Shown: piece by piece, positions 1 to 12,329 of the stretch
How the letters are laid out: each line of letters opens with the position of its first letter
How positions within the stretch are numbered: the first letter of the stretch is position 1
Assembly (NCBI GenBank): GCA_043228905.1
Contig: JBHGNT010000009.1
Location: 17,050,001 to 17,114,000, forward strand
Length of the DNA: 64,000 nt
Direction of reading: 5' to 3'
Source: Azolla caroliniana
Taxonomy: Eukaryota > Polypodiophyta
Made by a program: the position numbers and the translations under genes
Notes under the pieces: model-generated
What the model saw: the letters and a program-made list of their open reading frames with translations, nothing else
Told to the model about the DNA's origin: nothing
Databases searched by the model: none

Positions 1-2052
1 ATCACTTCCCCACTCCGCAACAGTCCGCTCTAAAACTTCATTCTTGTTTGGGACAAGAGATTTGCCGGCACCGTTAGGAATTGGACGGATTTCCCTCCAT
101 TTTGGATCCGAATTCGTGCAAAAGCCGCATCGCTATCGAGCACCTTTGTCTCCATCTGTGAAGCCGGGATAAAGGGTTGCCCGAGGATCACGGAGTGTGA
201 GACCTCGTCTTATACGAAGAAATTTTGGTCGATCTCGAGATCTCTGATCTTCACCGTCACATCCGGACAAGCTGCAAATAGATCTTTCGTTGCTTTAGTG
301 GCCGCCCGAATCTTCCATCCATGATTGGTGTTAATAGGTCACTTCCCCTTCCGGTAGAACTCCGTAGACATCAAATTGATCTCTGATCCGTGCCCAATCA
401 ATGCTAGCATGGGCTCTTTGATGTTGCCGATTCGGACTGGAGTCTTGGTAGTTGCACACGCCCAGTGTGGCTTTGTATAGTGGGAATTCGGAATCTCGTC
501 CTCCACTTCGGTGTCGTTCATCAGAACGGTATTTGCATTCACCATCAACACATTTTCTTCCATAGTTTGTCTTTTTCTTTTCATGAGATCCACAAGAAGA
601 TCATGGAACTCCTTTTTTGCTATTCCGAGTAGTTCCCAAAGCGAAAAATCTACTCGGCTGTCGAGGATTTTCTCCTCAAACACTTTCTTTATGTCCGTCC
701 GTTGCTCGATGTCCGAAGCGAGTTTCAATGTCAGAATCATTTTTCCTTTCCCTCTTCTGTCGGACTTCCAACTCTCCGATGTCTTCGATGGTCCGGTCAC
801 ATCCTCCGTGCGTCACTGCTTCTCATCCACATACACCTAATGTAACTGACATAGGGCGTATACGCTATTCTTATTGACAGGGCACTCCCATCCCGTAGCT
901 TCCCCAAATGCCTTCCGCGGTGCTTCGGATCTCGTTGGAGTCGGGTTTCTCGGTGTTTTCTAGCACTTCCGGCCAAAAAGACACATTTACTCCCAATGAC
1001 TCCCCAACACGTATTCCCGCGGTTGTCGCGTAATTGCTCTTCACCGCTATTTCCACCTCTAGGACCTTCTTCATGCCGCCTTTTCAAAAGTTCGGTCAGA
1101 GCGGTTTCCGAGAGTCCATCGAATGAATCTGATTTCCCTCGTAGTAGATAAGATCCTGTCGTAGCGCTTCCTTGTGCTCGTTGCAATCCCTCCAATCATG
1201 TTCGGTGCTATCGCACCATATGCACCGACGGTCCATATACTTGGAACTTGTGGGACGGTCATCCGACTTCTTCACCATCGCAATTTTCAGATTCTCCATC
1301 TCCTTCAGCAATTGCTCCACCGTGGTTGCATCGATTCCCTTCTCGTTCGTAGTCTCCCGAGCCCACGGTTGATGGTTTTCCGATCCAGATCTCGGTTTCA
1401 GAATCGGTTCTGAAACCCTCTTTTCTTCGTTGGCAAGCCATTGGCCCCTCTTTGTGTATCGCGCGACGATATCCCGCACGCTTTCCCATGTTTCGGTGAG
1501 GCCACTCTTGGTAGTCATGTCCTCTAGAAGCACTCCAAGATCCTTCCGGTCCCGGACGTCTACGGCTCGTAAGAACATGATAACTTTGTCCGGTGCGAGG
1601 ATAGCTTGATCTCTCCCAGACAACCTTCCGAACTGACTTTCGAATGCCGAAAACACATCGAGGACCTTCATCCCCTTGTCCGGCGTTTCCACCCAATCCT
1701 CGAATCCTGTCCACGTTGCCTTGGAGGAGTCCTCGATAGGGAACGTGGTCTTTAGCGCCTCTTTAAACGCTTCCCACATCGGATTTTGTTGTCGTAGCCC
1801 GTGGATACTTGCTTGAAGCCCGTCGGTAGCCACCCGGTTGAAGGATGTCACTTGCAGTCCTTCCGAAATCCCGCACCGTAGCATTTTCGCCTTGTAGTTC
1901 CGAAGATAGCATGATACGTCCTTTCCATTGAATTGCCCGATCCGTTGCACGAGCCGCTCTACTGCCACCGCTATCTCCGACATCGCACGTTGTACTTGAA
2001 GCATCCGTTCGAACATCATCATCATGTTGTTAACCTCCGGTTGATCTTCCAT
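1..2052 (-). pseudogene. Gypsy element L gag-protease, broken and cut by window edge
   Basis: Structural gag and start of protease of a Ty3/Gypsy retrotransposon, read leftward. I take the start as the methionine of MEDQPEV at 2052, just after the LTR and the putative primer site; a longer frame from 2139 runs back into the LTR. The first frame (2052 to 1096) holds the capsid-like part and a zinc knuckle CX2CX4HX4C (CIWCDSTEHDWRDC). The protein then continues in other frames near 1074-871 and 800-339, so at least two frameshifts are present, with further stops below 339. The protease motif region reads LIGHGSEIN; the sister copies in this window have LIDHG. It is closely similar to the gag of Gypsy P (35507) and Gypsy M (48949). 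It is a decayed copy; pol would lie beyond the left edge. Confidence 0.85.
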
Positions 2053-2090
2053 CTCCTTGCCACCCATGTTCAGGTCGGGTTCACCAAATG

Positions 2091-2701
2091 TGTCGTGCCA
2101 TTCGGCTCCGGATCGTTGCGTGAGTCGGGCGGGAACCACTAAGGTTTTGGACTAGGGAAAAAGAAAATTCTAAAGCAATTAAGATATGAAATATATTGTA
2201 GGAAAGAAAGATATGAAAAACTCGTGAATCCAACCAGTATAGTGTATTAGTGAGTACTCAGATTAAGAGAGAAAAAATAATTAGCAAATTTGTGAATCCC
2301 ATGAATATATTATATTAATCAACCTTTGTAAAATAATCAACAACCCTAGACATCTTTCTCTCTTCCTTATAAGTTTATCATATGCAAGCATCATGTTTTT
2401 TCTTACTTTAGTTTTCATGCACTCTGCATGTGCATGATTAGCTTTCTGTATGCATGAATAACTTTTTGTACCATGCATATCTAGAATGTTTACATGGAAT
2501 AAAGTTTAGTATAACTTTAAAATTCATAATATGCTAGCATAGTGGTAAGGCTAGGGTTTGTTTACGTGGAGGTACAGGGTTCGAATCTTGCCCTATGCAC
2601 GTGATAAATATTTTTAATATTTTATTTTACTTATTATACATACTTTAAATCGGATATAGTATTTTACATATTTCACGTAGTGTGTGATTCACACTACAAC
2701 A
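2091..2701 (-). repeat. 5' LTR of Gypsy element L
   Basis: About 611 bp. On the + strand it starts TGTCGTGCC and ends ACTACAACA; in element sense it is TGTTGTAGTG...CACGACA, the TG...CA form of LTRs. It is a diverged relative of the 704-bp LTRs at 34764 and 51695, sharing both ends and the tRNA-like module. A putative primer-binding site (complement of TTCACC at about 2080-2086) lies directly inside it. Boundaries come from comparison with the other LTRs. Confidence 0.75.
2534..2600 (+). other. tRNA-like module in LTR (antisense to element)
   Basis: Contains AGTGGTAAGG (2541-2550, A-box-like) and GGTTCGAATCT (2578-2588, matching the Pol III B box GGTTCGANNCC at all but the last base). It is oriented opposite to the retroelement. 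Related modules occur in the LTRs at 34764, 48991, 51695 and 61275. Similarity to tRNA promoters is visible; transcription is not shown. Confidence 0.6.
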
Positions 2702-2933
2702 CTAGACACACCGACAGCGGCCAAAGAAGATTGAGGAAGGCGACTGGGTGTTGGTGTATGACAGCATTCTCGACAACCAAGACAAGGCAACGCGCAAATT
2801 CATGAGGAGGTGGTTCGGGCCCTACGTCGTAACGAGTGTGAATGACAATGGGACATATCATCTTGCGGAGCACGACGACACGCGATTAACAGTGCCGGTA
2901 GCCCGAAAACGGGTCAAGCTGTTCAAGAAGTAG
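2702..2933 (+). pseudogene. Gypsy integrase C-terminal fragment (GPY/F region)
   Basis: A plus-strand fragment encodes the tail of a Ty3/Gypsy integrase: KKIEEGDWVLVYDSIL followed by the RRWFGPYVV module and a basic end KRVKLFKK before a stop at 2931-2933. It is homologous to the IN tail of Gypsy M at 38408-38700. The upstream pol is missing because the Gypsy L LTR abuts at 2701, so this is the remnant of an element on the opposite strand. Confidence 0.75.
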
Positions 2934-3690
2934 CATGAGGACGAGCCGGATCCGGGAAGCATGATTGACAACGACCGGTTCCGAGCAGACGAGGATTCGG
3001 GAAATGACGGATGATTATGGGCCGATCTTCTCCGGCGATTGTTAGTGTCTGGCGCATACCAGTGGATGCACGTTTTGGTGGGGGTGGATGTCATGAAGAA
3101 AACCGGCCCGAAGAGGAATCAAGGAATTACAGGCCTAAACCACCTGCCCTTGCACGAGTGTGCGTGAATAGGACGGCTCATGTAGATATACTAGGCGTGA
3201 CATAATTATTAATCAGGAAATCGATGTGTATGTCTGTTCGAAAGGACAGAGAATAATGTTGATGTGTTTTGATGTAACAGCCTCCTCGACGAACTATAAA
3301 AGGGAAGGGGAATAGGAGAAGGGTATTACATTTTGGGGGGAAGGAGGAGGTGCTATCGAATTGGGAACCGAGCTCTCTCTTCCTTTGTCATCATTGTCTG
3401 CGAGGTTGCAACAGTTGTAATCGCCACTGTTATTGTAATAGAGTCTCTTGTTTCCGCCGATCTGTGTTATCTATGTTTAGGGATCTCTTCTTTCATCTCT
3501 CTTGAGTGTGCTCTTTGATTGAGTCGGTATACGCAATGGTGGTCCAATCAACCGGTAATTGTCGCCGGATGCTGATAGGTCTAGCAGCCCTCGCACTATT
3601 GCGCTCCTCACTTCCTCTTGTCTCTCTTGCTCTTCGGTTCAGGGCCCCCGCCGCACTGCCATATTTCACACATGCATAATAACGCAATGT
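2934..3690 (+). repeat. Probable 3' LTR of the truncated plus-strand Gypsy element
   Basis: Non-coding stretch following the integrase tail. It contains a good TATA box (TATAAAAG, 3295-3302) followed by a purine-rich leader, as expected for an LTR promoter. I could not fix the LTR ends; one possible start is TGTTAGTG at 3040 and the end lies before the satellite at about 3691. No host gene is visible in it. Confidence 0.45.
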
Positions 3691-3906
3691 CATTCCATTG
3701 AAGATGTGAAGGTCACATGCTCAATCCACGTTCATCACACAGAATATATTGCGAACCACTCGAGGTATCGTGTGGAACTATAGCCACCAAAAAAGAATGA
3801 TGAAATGTCGGAAGATAGTCAAGTTCATGAAATAAAGGTCGCATGTTGAATTCACGTTCACCTTATATCAGGTTCATCTATATTCCCCACAGAAGCGCCA
3901 TCAAAC

Positions 3907-3940
3907 GCGGGGACAACTCATTTAGAAGCGCATCAGACTT
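3907..3940 (+). pseudogene. tRNA-Phe 5' fragment
   Basis: The first 34 or so bases of a tRNA-Phe-like unit (GCGGGGACAACTCA...), after which the sequence jumps into monomer B. A deletion removed the rest of this monomer A. Confidence 0.6.
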
Positions 3941-4689
3941 ATCAAATACTCAGATAGCTATTCTATGAGACTGGCACAATAGATATTTGAACAACACATG
4001 TTCAATCCACGTTTTTCGTAGGTATGTCACGAACATCTAAAGATAACATTTAGGTCTACGTGAACCCAAAGAGAAAATTCAAATGCAGGGATAGTTGAGT
4101 TTACAGTATGTCAAATTGAGCGCTTGATGCTCGGGATACAACATATGTCCTGAACCACTTCAGATATCGTTTCATGCTCGACCGAAAAAAAATTCATAAA
4201 CTATTAAATTCACCGCAACACTGCGATCAAGTGCGGAAATAGTTCACAAAACAAAACATGTACCGAACCACTAGAGATATGACATTCATCCCTAGTTACC
4301 GCAAAAGTATAATCAAATGCGGGTAGACCGTCATAACCAAAATCTCAAGGTCACTCACGTGCTCGATGCAATTTCATTATAGAAAATATTTCGATAAACA
4401 CTTTGATATATAATTTTCAACTGTATGCATTGCAACAGTACGATGAGATGTTGGGATAGTTGAATTTGGACATCATTCCATTGAAGATGTCAAGGTCACC
4501 TAATCGATCCACGTCAATCGTACAGAATATTTCGCGAACCACATGAGGTATCGTTTGGAACTATAGTTACCACAAACGAAAGATGAAATGTGGGAAGATA
4601 GTCATGTTCAAGAAATAAAGGTTGCATGTTGAATTCAAGTTCACCTTATATCAAGTTTATCTATATACCCCATCGAAGTGGCATCAAAC

Positions 4690-4762
4690 GCGGGGATAGC
4701 TCAGTTGGGAGAGCGTCAGATTGAAGATCTGAAGGTCACGTGTTCGATCCACGTTCACCGCA
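4690..4762 (+). tRNA. tRNA-Phe(GAA), structurally intact
   Basis: 73 nt. Acceptor GCGGGGA/TCACCGC pairs except the G5/A68 position, which as I recall is also unpaired in normal plant tRNA-Phe. D stem GCTC/GAGC, anticodon stem TCAGA/TCTGA with loop TTGAAGA (anticodon GAA), and T stem ACGTG/CACGT all pair. The A box TAGCTCAGTTGG and B-box region GTTCGATCC are present. A CAA motif lies just upstream (ATCAAAC), typical of plant tRNA genes, and a TTTT lies about 35 nt downstream. CCA is not encoded. There is no intron. It is the best-preserved copy in the array and could be functional. Confidence 0.8.
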
Positions 4763-5567
4763 AAAAAGATGTCACGAAAAGCTTGAGATATGATTTTGAT
4801 TCATATCCAACACAAAGAAATGATCAAATAACCGGATAGGTATTATTTGAGACTAGGATGGTAGATATTTGAGTGTCACATGTTCAATCCACGTTCCTCG
4901 TAGGTATGTCGCAAACAGCTAGAGATACGATTTAGGTCTACATGAACCAAAAGACAAAATTCATATGTAGGGATAGTTGAGTTCACAGAGTGTCAGATTA
5001 AGGTTTGGATACTCAGATGTTGGATCTATGTTCAGGATACAATATATGTCGTAAACCACTTGACATGTCGTTCCATGCTCGACCGAAAAAAAATGTCATA
5101 AACTATTAATTAAATTCACCATAACAATATGATCAAGTGCGGAAATAGTTCACAAAACAAAATATGTACCGAACCACATGAGATATGACGTTAATCCCTA
5201 GTTGCCGCAAGACTATAGTCAAGTGTGGATAGACCGTCAAAATCAAAATCTCAAGGTCACATGCTCGATCCAATTTCATTATAGAAAATATATCGCCCAA
5301 CACTTGAGACATAATTTTCAACTATATCCACAACAAGAGTACGATGAGATGATGGGATAGTTGAATTGGGAGATCGTTCCATTCAAGATGTCAAGGTCAC
5401 ATTATCGATCCACGTTCATTTCACAGAATATGTCACGAACCATTTGAGGTATCATGTGGAACTATAGTTACCACAAAAGACTTATGAAATGTGACTACAT
5501 AGTCAAGTTCATGAAATAAAGGTTGCATGTCGAATTCACGTTCACCTTATATCAGGTTGGAATAAAC

Positions 5568-5640
5568 GCGGGGATAGCTCAGTTGGGAGAGCGTCAAACT
5601 GAAGATCTGAAGGTCACGTGTTCGATCCACGTTCACTGCA
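5568..5640 (+). tRNA. tRNA-Phe(GAA)-like, near-intact
   Basis: Cloverleaf retained and anticodon loop CTGAAGA. Defects: A30/C40 mismatch in the anticodon stem (TCAAA/TCTGA) and a G3-U70 wobble in the acceptor (TCACTGC). Function is doubtful but possible. Same as 8901. Confidence 0.6.
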
Positions 5641-6465
5641 AAAAAGATATCACGAAAAACTTGAGATGTGATTTTAATTCATATGCAGCACAAAGAAACG
5701 ATAAAAAACTGGATAGCTATTCTTTGAAATTGGCACAGTAGATATTTGAACGATACACGTTCAATCCACGTTCCTCGTAGTTATGTCGCGAACAACTAGA
5801 GATAAGGTTTAGGTCTACATGAACCAAAAGAGAAAATTCAAATGTGAGGATAGTTGAGTTCACAATGTGTCAGATTGAGGACATGATGCTTAGATGTTGG
5901 ATCTATGTTCAGGATACAATATATGTCCTTAGACACTTTAGTTATCGTTTCATGCTCGATTAAAAAAAAAAGTAGTAAACTATTAAATTGACTAGAACAA
6001 GGCGATCAAGTGCTAAAATGGTTCACAAAACAAAATATGTACCGAACCACTTGAAATATGACATTAATCCTGAGTTGTACTGCAAGAATATAATCAAATG
6101 TGGGTCGACAGTCATAATGAAAATCTCAGGGTCACCTGCTCGATTCAGGTTCATTATAGGAAATAAATCACTTAAGACTTGAGATATAATTTTCAACTAT
6201 ATCCATTGCAAGCGTGTGATGAGATGTTAGGATAGTTGAATTGGCACATCGTTCCATTGAAGATGTCAAGGTCACATTATCGATCCATGTTCATCGCACG
6301 GAATATTTCGTGAACCACATGAGGTATCGTATAGAACTATAGTTACCACAAAAGAATGATGACATGTGGAAAGATAGTCATGTTCATGAAACAAAGGTTG
6401 CATGTTGAATTCACGTTCACCTTATATCAGGTTCATCTATATACGCTATAGCGGCAGCATCAAAC

Positions 6466-6538
6466 GCGGGGATAGCTCAGTTGGGAGAGCGTCAGATTGA
6501 AGATTTGAAGGTCACGTGTTTGATCCACGTTCACCGCA
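6466..6538 (+). pseudogene. tRNA-Phe-like, mildly degenerate
   Basis: Anticodon GAA kept. It has a G30-U40 wobble and a T loop TTTGATC that loses C56, which normally contacts G19 and is part of the B box. Same as 9799. Confidence 0.6.
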
Positions 6539-7374
6539 AAAAAGATGTTACGAAAAACTTGAGATGTGATTTTGATTCATATGCAGCACAAAGAAACGAT
6601 CAAATAACCGCATAGCTATTATTTGAGGATAGCATTGTAGATATTTGAGTGTCACATGTTCAATCCACATTCCTCGTAGGTATGTCGCGAACAACTAGAG
6701 ATACGATTTAGGTCTACATGAACCAAAAGACAAAATTCATATGCGGGGATAGTTGAGTTCACAGAGTGTCAGATTAAGGACTTCATACTCAGATGTTGGA
6801 TCTATGTTCAGGAAACAATGTATGTCGTGAACTCCTTGACATTATGTTTCCTGCTCGACCAAAAAAAATATCGTAAACTATTAATTAAATTCACCGTAAC
6901 AATGCGATCAAGTGTGGAAATAGTTCACAAAACAAAATATGTACCGAACCACTTGAGATATGACGTTAATCCCTAGTTACCGTAAGAATATAATCAAATG
7001 TGGATCCACTGTCATAATATAAATCTCAAGGTCACATGCTCGATCCAATTTCATTATAGAAAATATATTGCCCAACACTTGCGACACTTGAGACATAATT
7101 TTCAACTATATACACCACAAGAGTACTATGAGATTTTGGGATAGTTGAATTGGGACATTGGTCCATTGAAGATCTCAAGGTCACATTATCGATCCACGTT
7201 CATGTCACAAAATATGTCGCGAACCATTTGAGGTATCGTGTGGAACTATAGTTACCACGGAAGACTTATGAAATGTGAGAAAATAGTCAAGTTCATGAAA
7301 TAAAGGTTGCATGTTGAATTCACGTTCACCTTATATCATGTTGATCTATATTCCGCACACAAGTAGCATCAAAC

Positions 7375-7447
7375 GCGGGGATAGCCTAGTTAGGAGAGCG
7401 TCAGACTGAAGATTTGAAGGTCAATTGTTCGATCCACGTTCACCGCA
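7375..7447 (+). pseudogene. tRNA-Phe-like pseudogene
   Basis: D arm altered (GCCTAGTTAGGA, G18 lost) and T stem broken (AATTG/CACGT). Anticodon GAA kept. Same as 10708. Confidence 0.65.
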
Positions 7448-8271
7448 AAAACGATGTCACGAAAAACTTGAGATATGATTTTGATGGACATTCAGCACAA
7501 AGAAACGATCAAATACCCGCATATCTATTCTTTGAGACTGGCACAGTAGATATTTGAACGATAGTTGTTTAATACACGTTCCTCGTAGTTATGTTGCGAA
7601 CAACTAGAGATAAGATTTAAGTCTCGATGAACCAAAAGAGAAAATTCAAATGCGGGGATAGTTGAGTTCACAATGTGTCAAAGTGAGGACTTGATGCTCA
7701 GATGTTGGATCTATGTTCCGGATACAATATATGTCGTGAACCACTTGAGTTGTTGTTTCATGCCCGACTAAAAAGAAAGTGGTAAATTATTAAATTGACT
7801 GCAACATTGCGATCAAGTGCTAAAATGCTACACAAAACAACATATGTATCGAACCACTTCAGATATGACATTCATCCCTTGTTACAACAAGAGTATAATC
7901 AAATGTGGGTAAACAGTCTTAATGAAAATCTCAGGGTCACGTTCTCAATTCAAATTTATTATAGAAAATATTTCGCTAAACACTTTGATATATAATTTTC
8001 AATTGTATGCATTGCAACAGTACGATGAGATGTTGGGATAGTTGAATTTGGACATCATTCCATTGAAGATGTCAAGGTCACCTAATCGATCCACGTCAAT
8101 CGTACAGAATATTTCGCGAACCACATGAGGTATCGTTTGGAACTATAGTTGCCACAAAAGAATGGTGAAATGTGGGAAGATAGTCATGTTCATGAAACAA
8201 AGGTTGCATGTTGCATTCACGTTTACTATCTATCAGGTTTATCTATATACCCTATAGAAGAGGAATCAAAC

Positions 8272-8344
8272 GCGGGGATAGCTCAGTTGGGACAACATCA
8301 GATTGAAGATCTGAAGGTTACGTGTTCGATCCACGTTCACCGCA
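8272..8344 (+). pseudogene. tRNA-Phe-like pseudogene
   Basis: D stem 3' side changed (GCTC against CAAC), so the stem fails. Anticodon and T arms are intact. Downstream, a deletion of about 250 bp at 8388 joins monomer A to a later monomer, explaining the short 629-bp spacing. Same as 11605. Confidence 0.65.
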
Positions 8345-8900
8345 AAAAAGATGTCACAAAAAACTTAAGATGTGATTTTGATTCATAACCATTTGACATG
8401 TCGTTTCATGCTCGACCGAAAAAAAATGTCGTAAACTATTAATTAAATTCACCGTAACAATGTGATCAAGTGCAGAAATAGTTCACAAAACAAAATATGT
8501 ATCGAACCACTTGAGATATGATGTTAATCCCTAGTTACCGCAAGAGTATAATCAAATGTGGATACACCGTCATAATACAAATCTAAAGGTCACGTGGTCG
8601 ATCCAATTTCATTAGAGAAAATATGTCGCCCAACACTTGAGACATAATTTTCAACTATATCCACAACAAGAGTACGATGAGATGATGGGATAGTTGAATT
8701 GGGAGATCGTTCCATTCAAGATGTCAAGGTCACATTATCGATCCACGTTCATTTCACAGAATATGTCACGAACCATTTGAGGTATCATGTGGAACTATAG
8801 TTACCACAAAAGACTTATGAAATGTGACTACATAGTCAAGTTCATGAAATAAAGGTTGCATGTCGAATTCACGTTCACCTTATATCAGGTTGGAATAAAC

Positions 8901-8973
8901 GCGGGGATAGCTCAGTTGGGAGAGCGTCAAACTGAAGATCTGAAGGTCACGTGTTCGATCCACGTTCACTGCA
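8901..8973 (+). tRNA. tRNA-Phe(GAA)-like, near-intact (duplicate of 5568)
   Basis: Copy within the 3333-bp duplication. Same defects as 5568: A30/C40 mismatch and G3-U70 wobble. Confidence 0.6.
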
Positions 8974-9798
8974 AAAAAGATATCACGAAAAACTTGAGAT
9001 GTGATTTTAATTCATATGCAGCACAAAGAAACGATAAAAAACTGGATAGCTATTCTTTGAAATTGGCACAGTAGATATTTGAACGATACACGTTCAATCC
9101 ACGTTCCTCGTAGTTATGTCGCGAACAACTAGAGATAAGGTTTAGGTCTACATGAACCAAAAGAGAAAATTCAAATGTGAGGATAGTTGAGTTCACAATG
9201 TGTCAGATTGAGGACATGATGCTTAGATGTTGGATCTATGTTCAGGATACAATATATGTCCTTAGACACTTTAGTTATCGTTTCATGCTCGATTAAAAAA
9301 AAAAGTAGTAAACTATTAAATTGACTAGAACAAGGCGATCAAGTGCTAAAATGGTTCACAAAACAAAATATGTACCGAACCACTTGAAATATGACATTAA
9401 TCCTGAGTTGTACTGCAAGAATATAATCAAATGTGGGTCGACAGTCATAATGAAAATCTCAGGGTCACCTGCTCGATTCAGGTTCATTATAGGAAATAAA
9501 TCACTTAAGACTTGAGATATAATTTTCAACTATATCCATTGCAAGCGTGTGATGAGATGTTAGGATAGTTGAATTGGCACATCGTTCCATTGAAGATGTC
9601 AAGGTCACATTATCGATCCATGTTCATCGCACGGAATATTTCGTGAACCACATGAGGTATCGTATAGAACTATAGTTACCACAAAAGAATGATGACATGT
9701 GGAAAGATAGTCATGTTCATGAAACAAAGGTTGCATGTTGAATTCACGTTCACCTTATATCAGGTTCATCTATATACGCTATAGCGGCAGCATCAAAC

Positions 9799-9871
9799 GC
9801 GGGGATAGCTCAGTTGGGAGAGCGTCAGATTGAAGATTTGAAGGTCACGTGTTTGATCCACGTTCACCGCA
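9799..9871 (+). pseudogene. tRNA-Phe-like (duplicate of 6466)
   Basis: Copy within the 3333-bp duplication. C56 lost, G30-U40 wobble. Confidence 0.6.
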
Positions 9872-10707
9872 AAAAAGATGTTACGAAAAACTTGAGATGT
9901 GATTTTGATTCATATGCAGCACAAAGAAACGATCAAATAACCGCATAGCTATTATTTGAGGATAGCATTGTAGATATTTGAGTGTCACATGTTCAATCCA
10001 CATTCCTCGTAGGTATGTCGCGAACAACTAGAGATACGATTTAGGTCTACATGAACCAAAAGACAAAATTCATATGCGGGGATAGTTGAGTTCACAGAGT
10101 GTCAGATTAAGGACTTCATACTCAGATGTTGGATCTATGTTCAGGAAACAATGTATGTCGTGAACTCCTTGACATTATGTTTCCTGCTCGACCAAAAAAA
10201 ATATCGTAAACTATTAATTAAATTCACCGTAACAATGCGATCAAGTGTGGAAATAGTTCACAAAACAAAATATGTACCGAACCACTTGAGATATGACGTT
10301 AATCCCTAGTTACCGTAAGAATATAATCAAATGTGGATCCACTGTCATAATATAAATCTCAAGGTCACATGCTCGATCCAATTTCATTATAGAAAATATA
10401 TTGCCCAACACTTGCGACACTTGAGACATAATTTTCAACTATATACACCACAAGAGTACTATGAGATTTTGGGATAGTTGAATTGGGACATTGGTCCATT
10501 GAAGATCTCAAGGTCACATTATCGATCCACGTTCATGTCACAAAATATGTCGCGAACCATTTGAGGTATCGTGTGGAACTATAGTTACCACGGAAGACTT
10601 ATGAAATGTGAGAAAATAGTCAAGTTCATGAAATAAAGGTTGCATGTTGAATTCACGTTCACCTTATATCATGTTGATCTATATTCCGCACACAAGTAGC
10701 ATCAAAC

Positions 10708-10780
10708 GCGGGGATAGCCTAGTTAGGAGAGCGTCAGACTGAAGATTTGAAGGTCAATTGTTCGATCCACGTTCACCGCA
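10708..10780 (+). pseudogene. tRNA-Phe-like pseudogene (duplicate of 7375)
   Basis: Copy within the 3333-bp duplication. D arm and T stem broken. Confidence 0.65.
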
Positions 10781-11604
10781 AAAACGATGTCACGAAAAAC
10801 TTGAGATATGATTTTGATGGACATTCAGCACAAAGAAACGATCAAATACCCGCATATCTATTCTTTGAGACTGGCACAGTAGATATTTGAACGATAGTTG
10901 TTTAATACACGTTCCTCGTAGTTATGTTGCGAACAACTAGAGATAAGATTTAAGTCTCGATGAACCAAAAGAGAAAATTCAAATGCGGGGATAGTTGAGT
11001 TCACAATGTGTCAAAGTGAGGACTTGATGCTCAGATGTTGGATCTATGTTCCGGATACAATATATGTCGTGAACCACTTGAGTTGTTGTTTCATGCCCGA
11101 CTAAAAAGAAAGTGGTAAATTATTAAATTGACTGCAACATTGCGATCAAGTGCTAAAATGCTACACAAAACAACATATGTATCGAACCACTTCAGATATG
11201 ACATTCATCCCTTGTTACAACAAGAGTATAATCAAATGTGGGTAAACAGTCTTAATGAAAATCTCAGGGTCACGTTCTCAATTCAAATTTATTATAGAAA
11301 ATATTTCGCTAAACACTTTGATATATAATTTTCAATTGTATGCATTGCAACAGTACGATGAGATGTTGGGATAGTTGAATTTGGACATCATTCCATTGAA
11401 GATGTCAAGGTCACCTAATCGATCCACGTCAATCGTACAGAATATTTCGCGAACCACATGAGGTATCGTTTGGAACTATAGTTGCCACAAAAGAATGGTG
11501 AAATGTGGGAAGATAGTCATGTTCATGAAACAAAGGTTGCATGTTGCATTCACGTTTACTATCTATCAGGTTTATCTATATACCCTATAGAAGAGGAATC
11601 AAAC

Positions 11605-11677
11605 GCGGGGATAGCTCAGTTGGGACAACATCAGATTGAAGATCTGAAGGTTACGTGTTCGATCCACGTTCACCGCA
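11605..11677 (+). pseudogene. tRNA-Phe-like pseudogene (duplicate of 8272)
   Basis: Copy within the 3333-bp duplication. D stem broken. Confidence 0.65.
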
Positions 11678-12256
11678 AAAAAGATGTCACAAAAAACTTA
11701 AGATGTGATTTTGATTCATAACCATTTGACATGTCGTTTCATGCTCGACCGAAAAAAAATGTCGTAAACTATTAATTAAATTCACCGTAACAATGTGATC
11801 AAGTGCAGAAATAGTTCACAAAACAAAATATGTATCGAACCACTTGAGATATGATGTTAATCCCTAGTTACCGCAAGAGTATAATCAAATGTGGATACAC
11901 CGTCATAATACAAATCTAAAGGTCACGTGGTCGATCCAATTTCATTAGAGAAAATATGTCGCCCAATACTTGAGACATAATTTTCAACTATATACACAAC
12001 AAGAGTACGATGAGCTGATGGGATAGATCAATTGGGGCATCGTTCCATTGGAGATATCAAGGTCACATTATCGATCCACGTTCATCTCACAGAATATGTC
12101 GCGAACCATTTGAGGTATCGTGTGGAACTATAGTTACCACAAAAGACTTATGAAATGTGAGAGGATAATCGAGTTCATGAAATAAAGGTTGCATGTTGAA
12201 TTCACGTTCACCTTATATCAGGTTGATCTATATTCCACACAGAAGTAGCATCAAAC

Positions 12257-12261
12257 GTGGG

Positions 12262-12304
<43 letters not shown>

Positions 12305-12329
12305 ACGTGTTCGATCCACGTTCACCGCA
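12257..12329 (+). tRNA. tRNA-Phe(GAA), near-perfect
   Basis: Identical to the array consensus except C2 to T, giving a U2-G71 wobble. Anticodon loop CTGAAGA with the usual C32. D, anticodon and T stems pair fully and the A and B boxes are intact. With 4690 it is the best candidate for a transcribed gene. Confidence 0.75.

Larger units (their letters stand above)
5293..11966 (+). repeat. 3333-bp direct tandem duplication within the satellite
   Basis: 5293-8625 recurs as 8626-11958, and the identity extends to 11966. All stretches I compared are the same, including four pairs of frames offset by exactly 3333 bp. The first differences are at 5292/8625 on the left and 8634/11967 on the right. 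The unit contains four tRNA-Phe-like copies. It is either a very recent unequal exchange or an assembly artefact. Confidence 0.85.
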
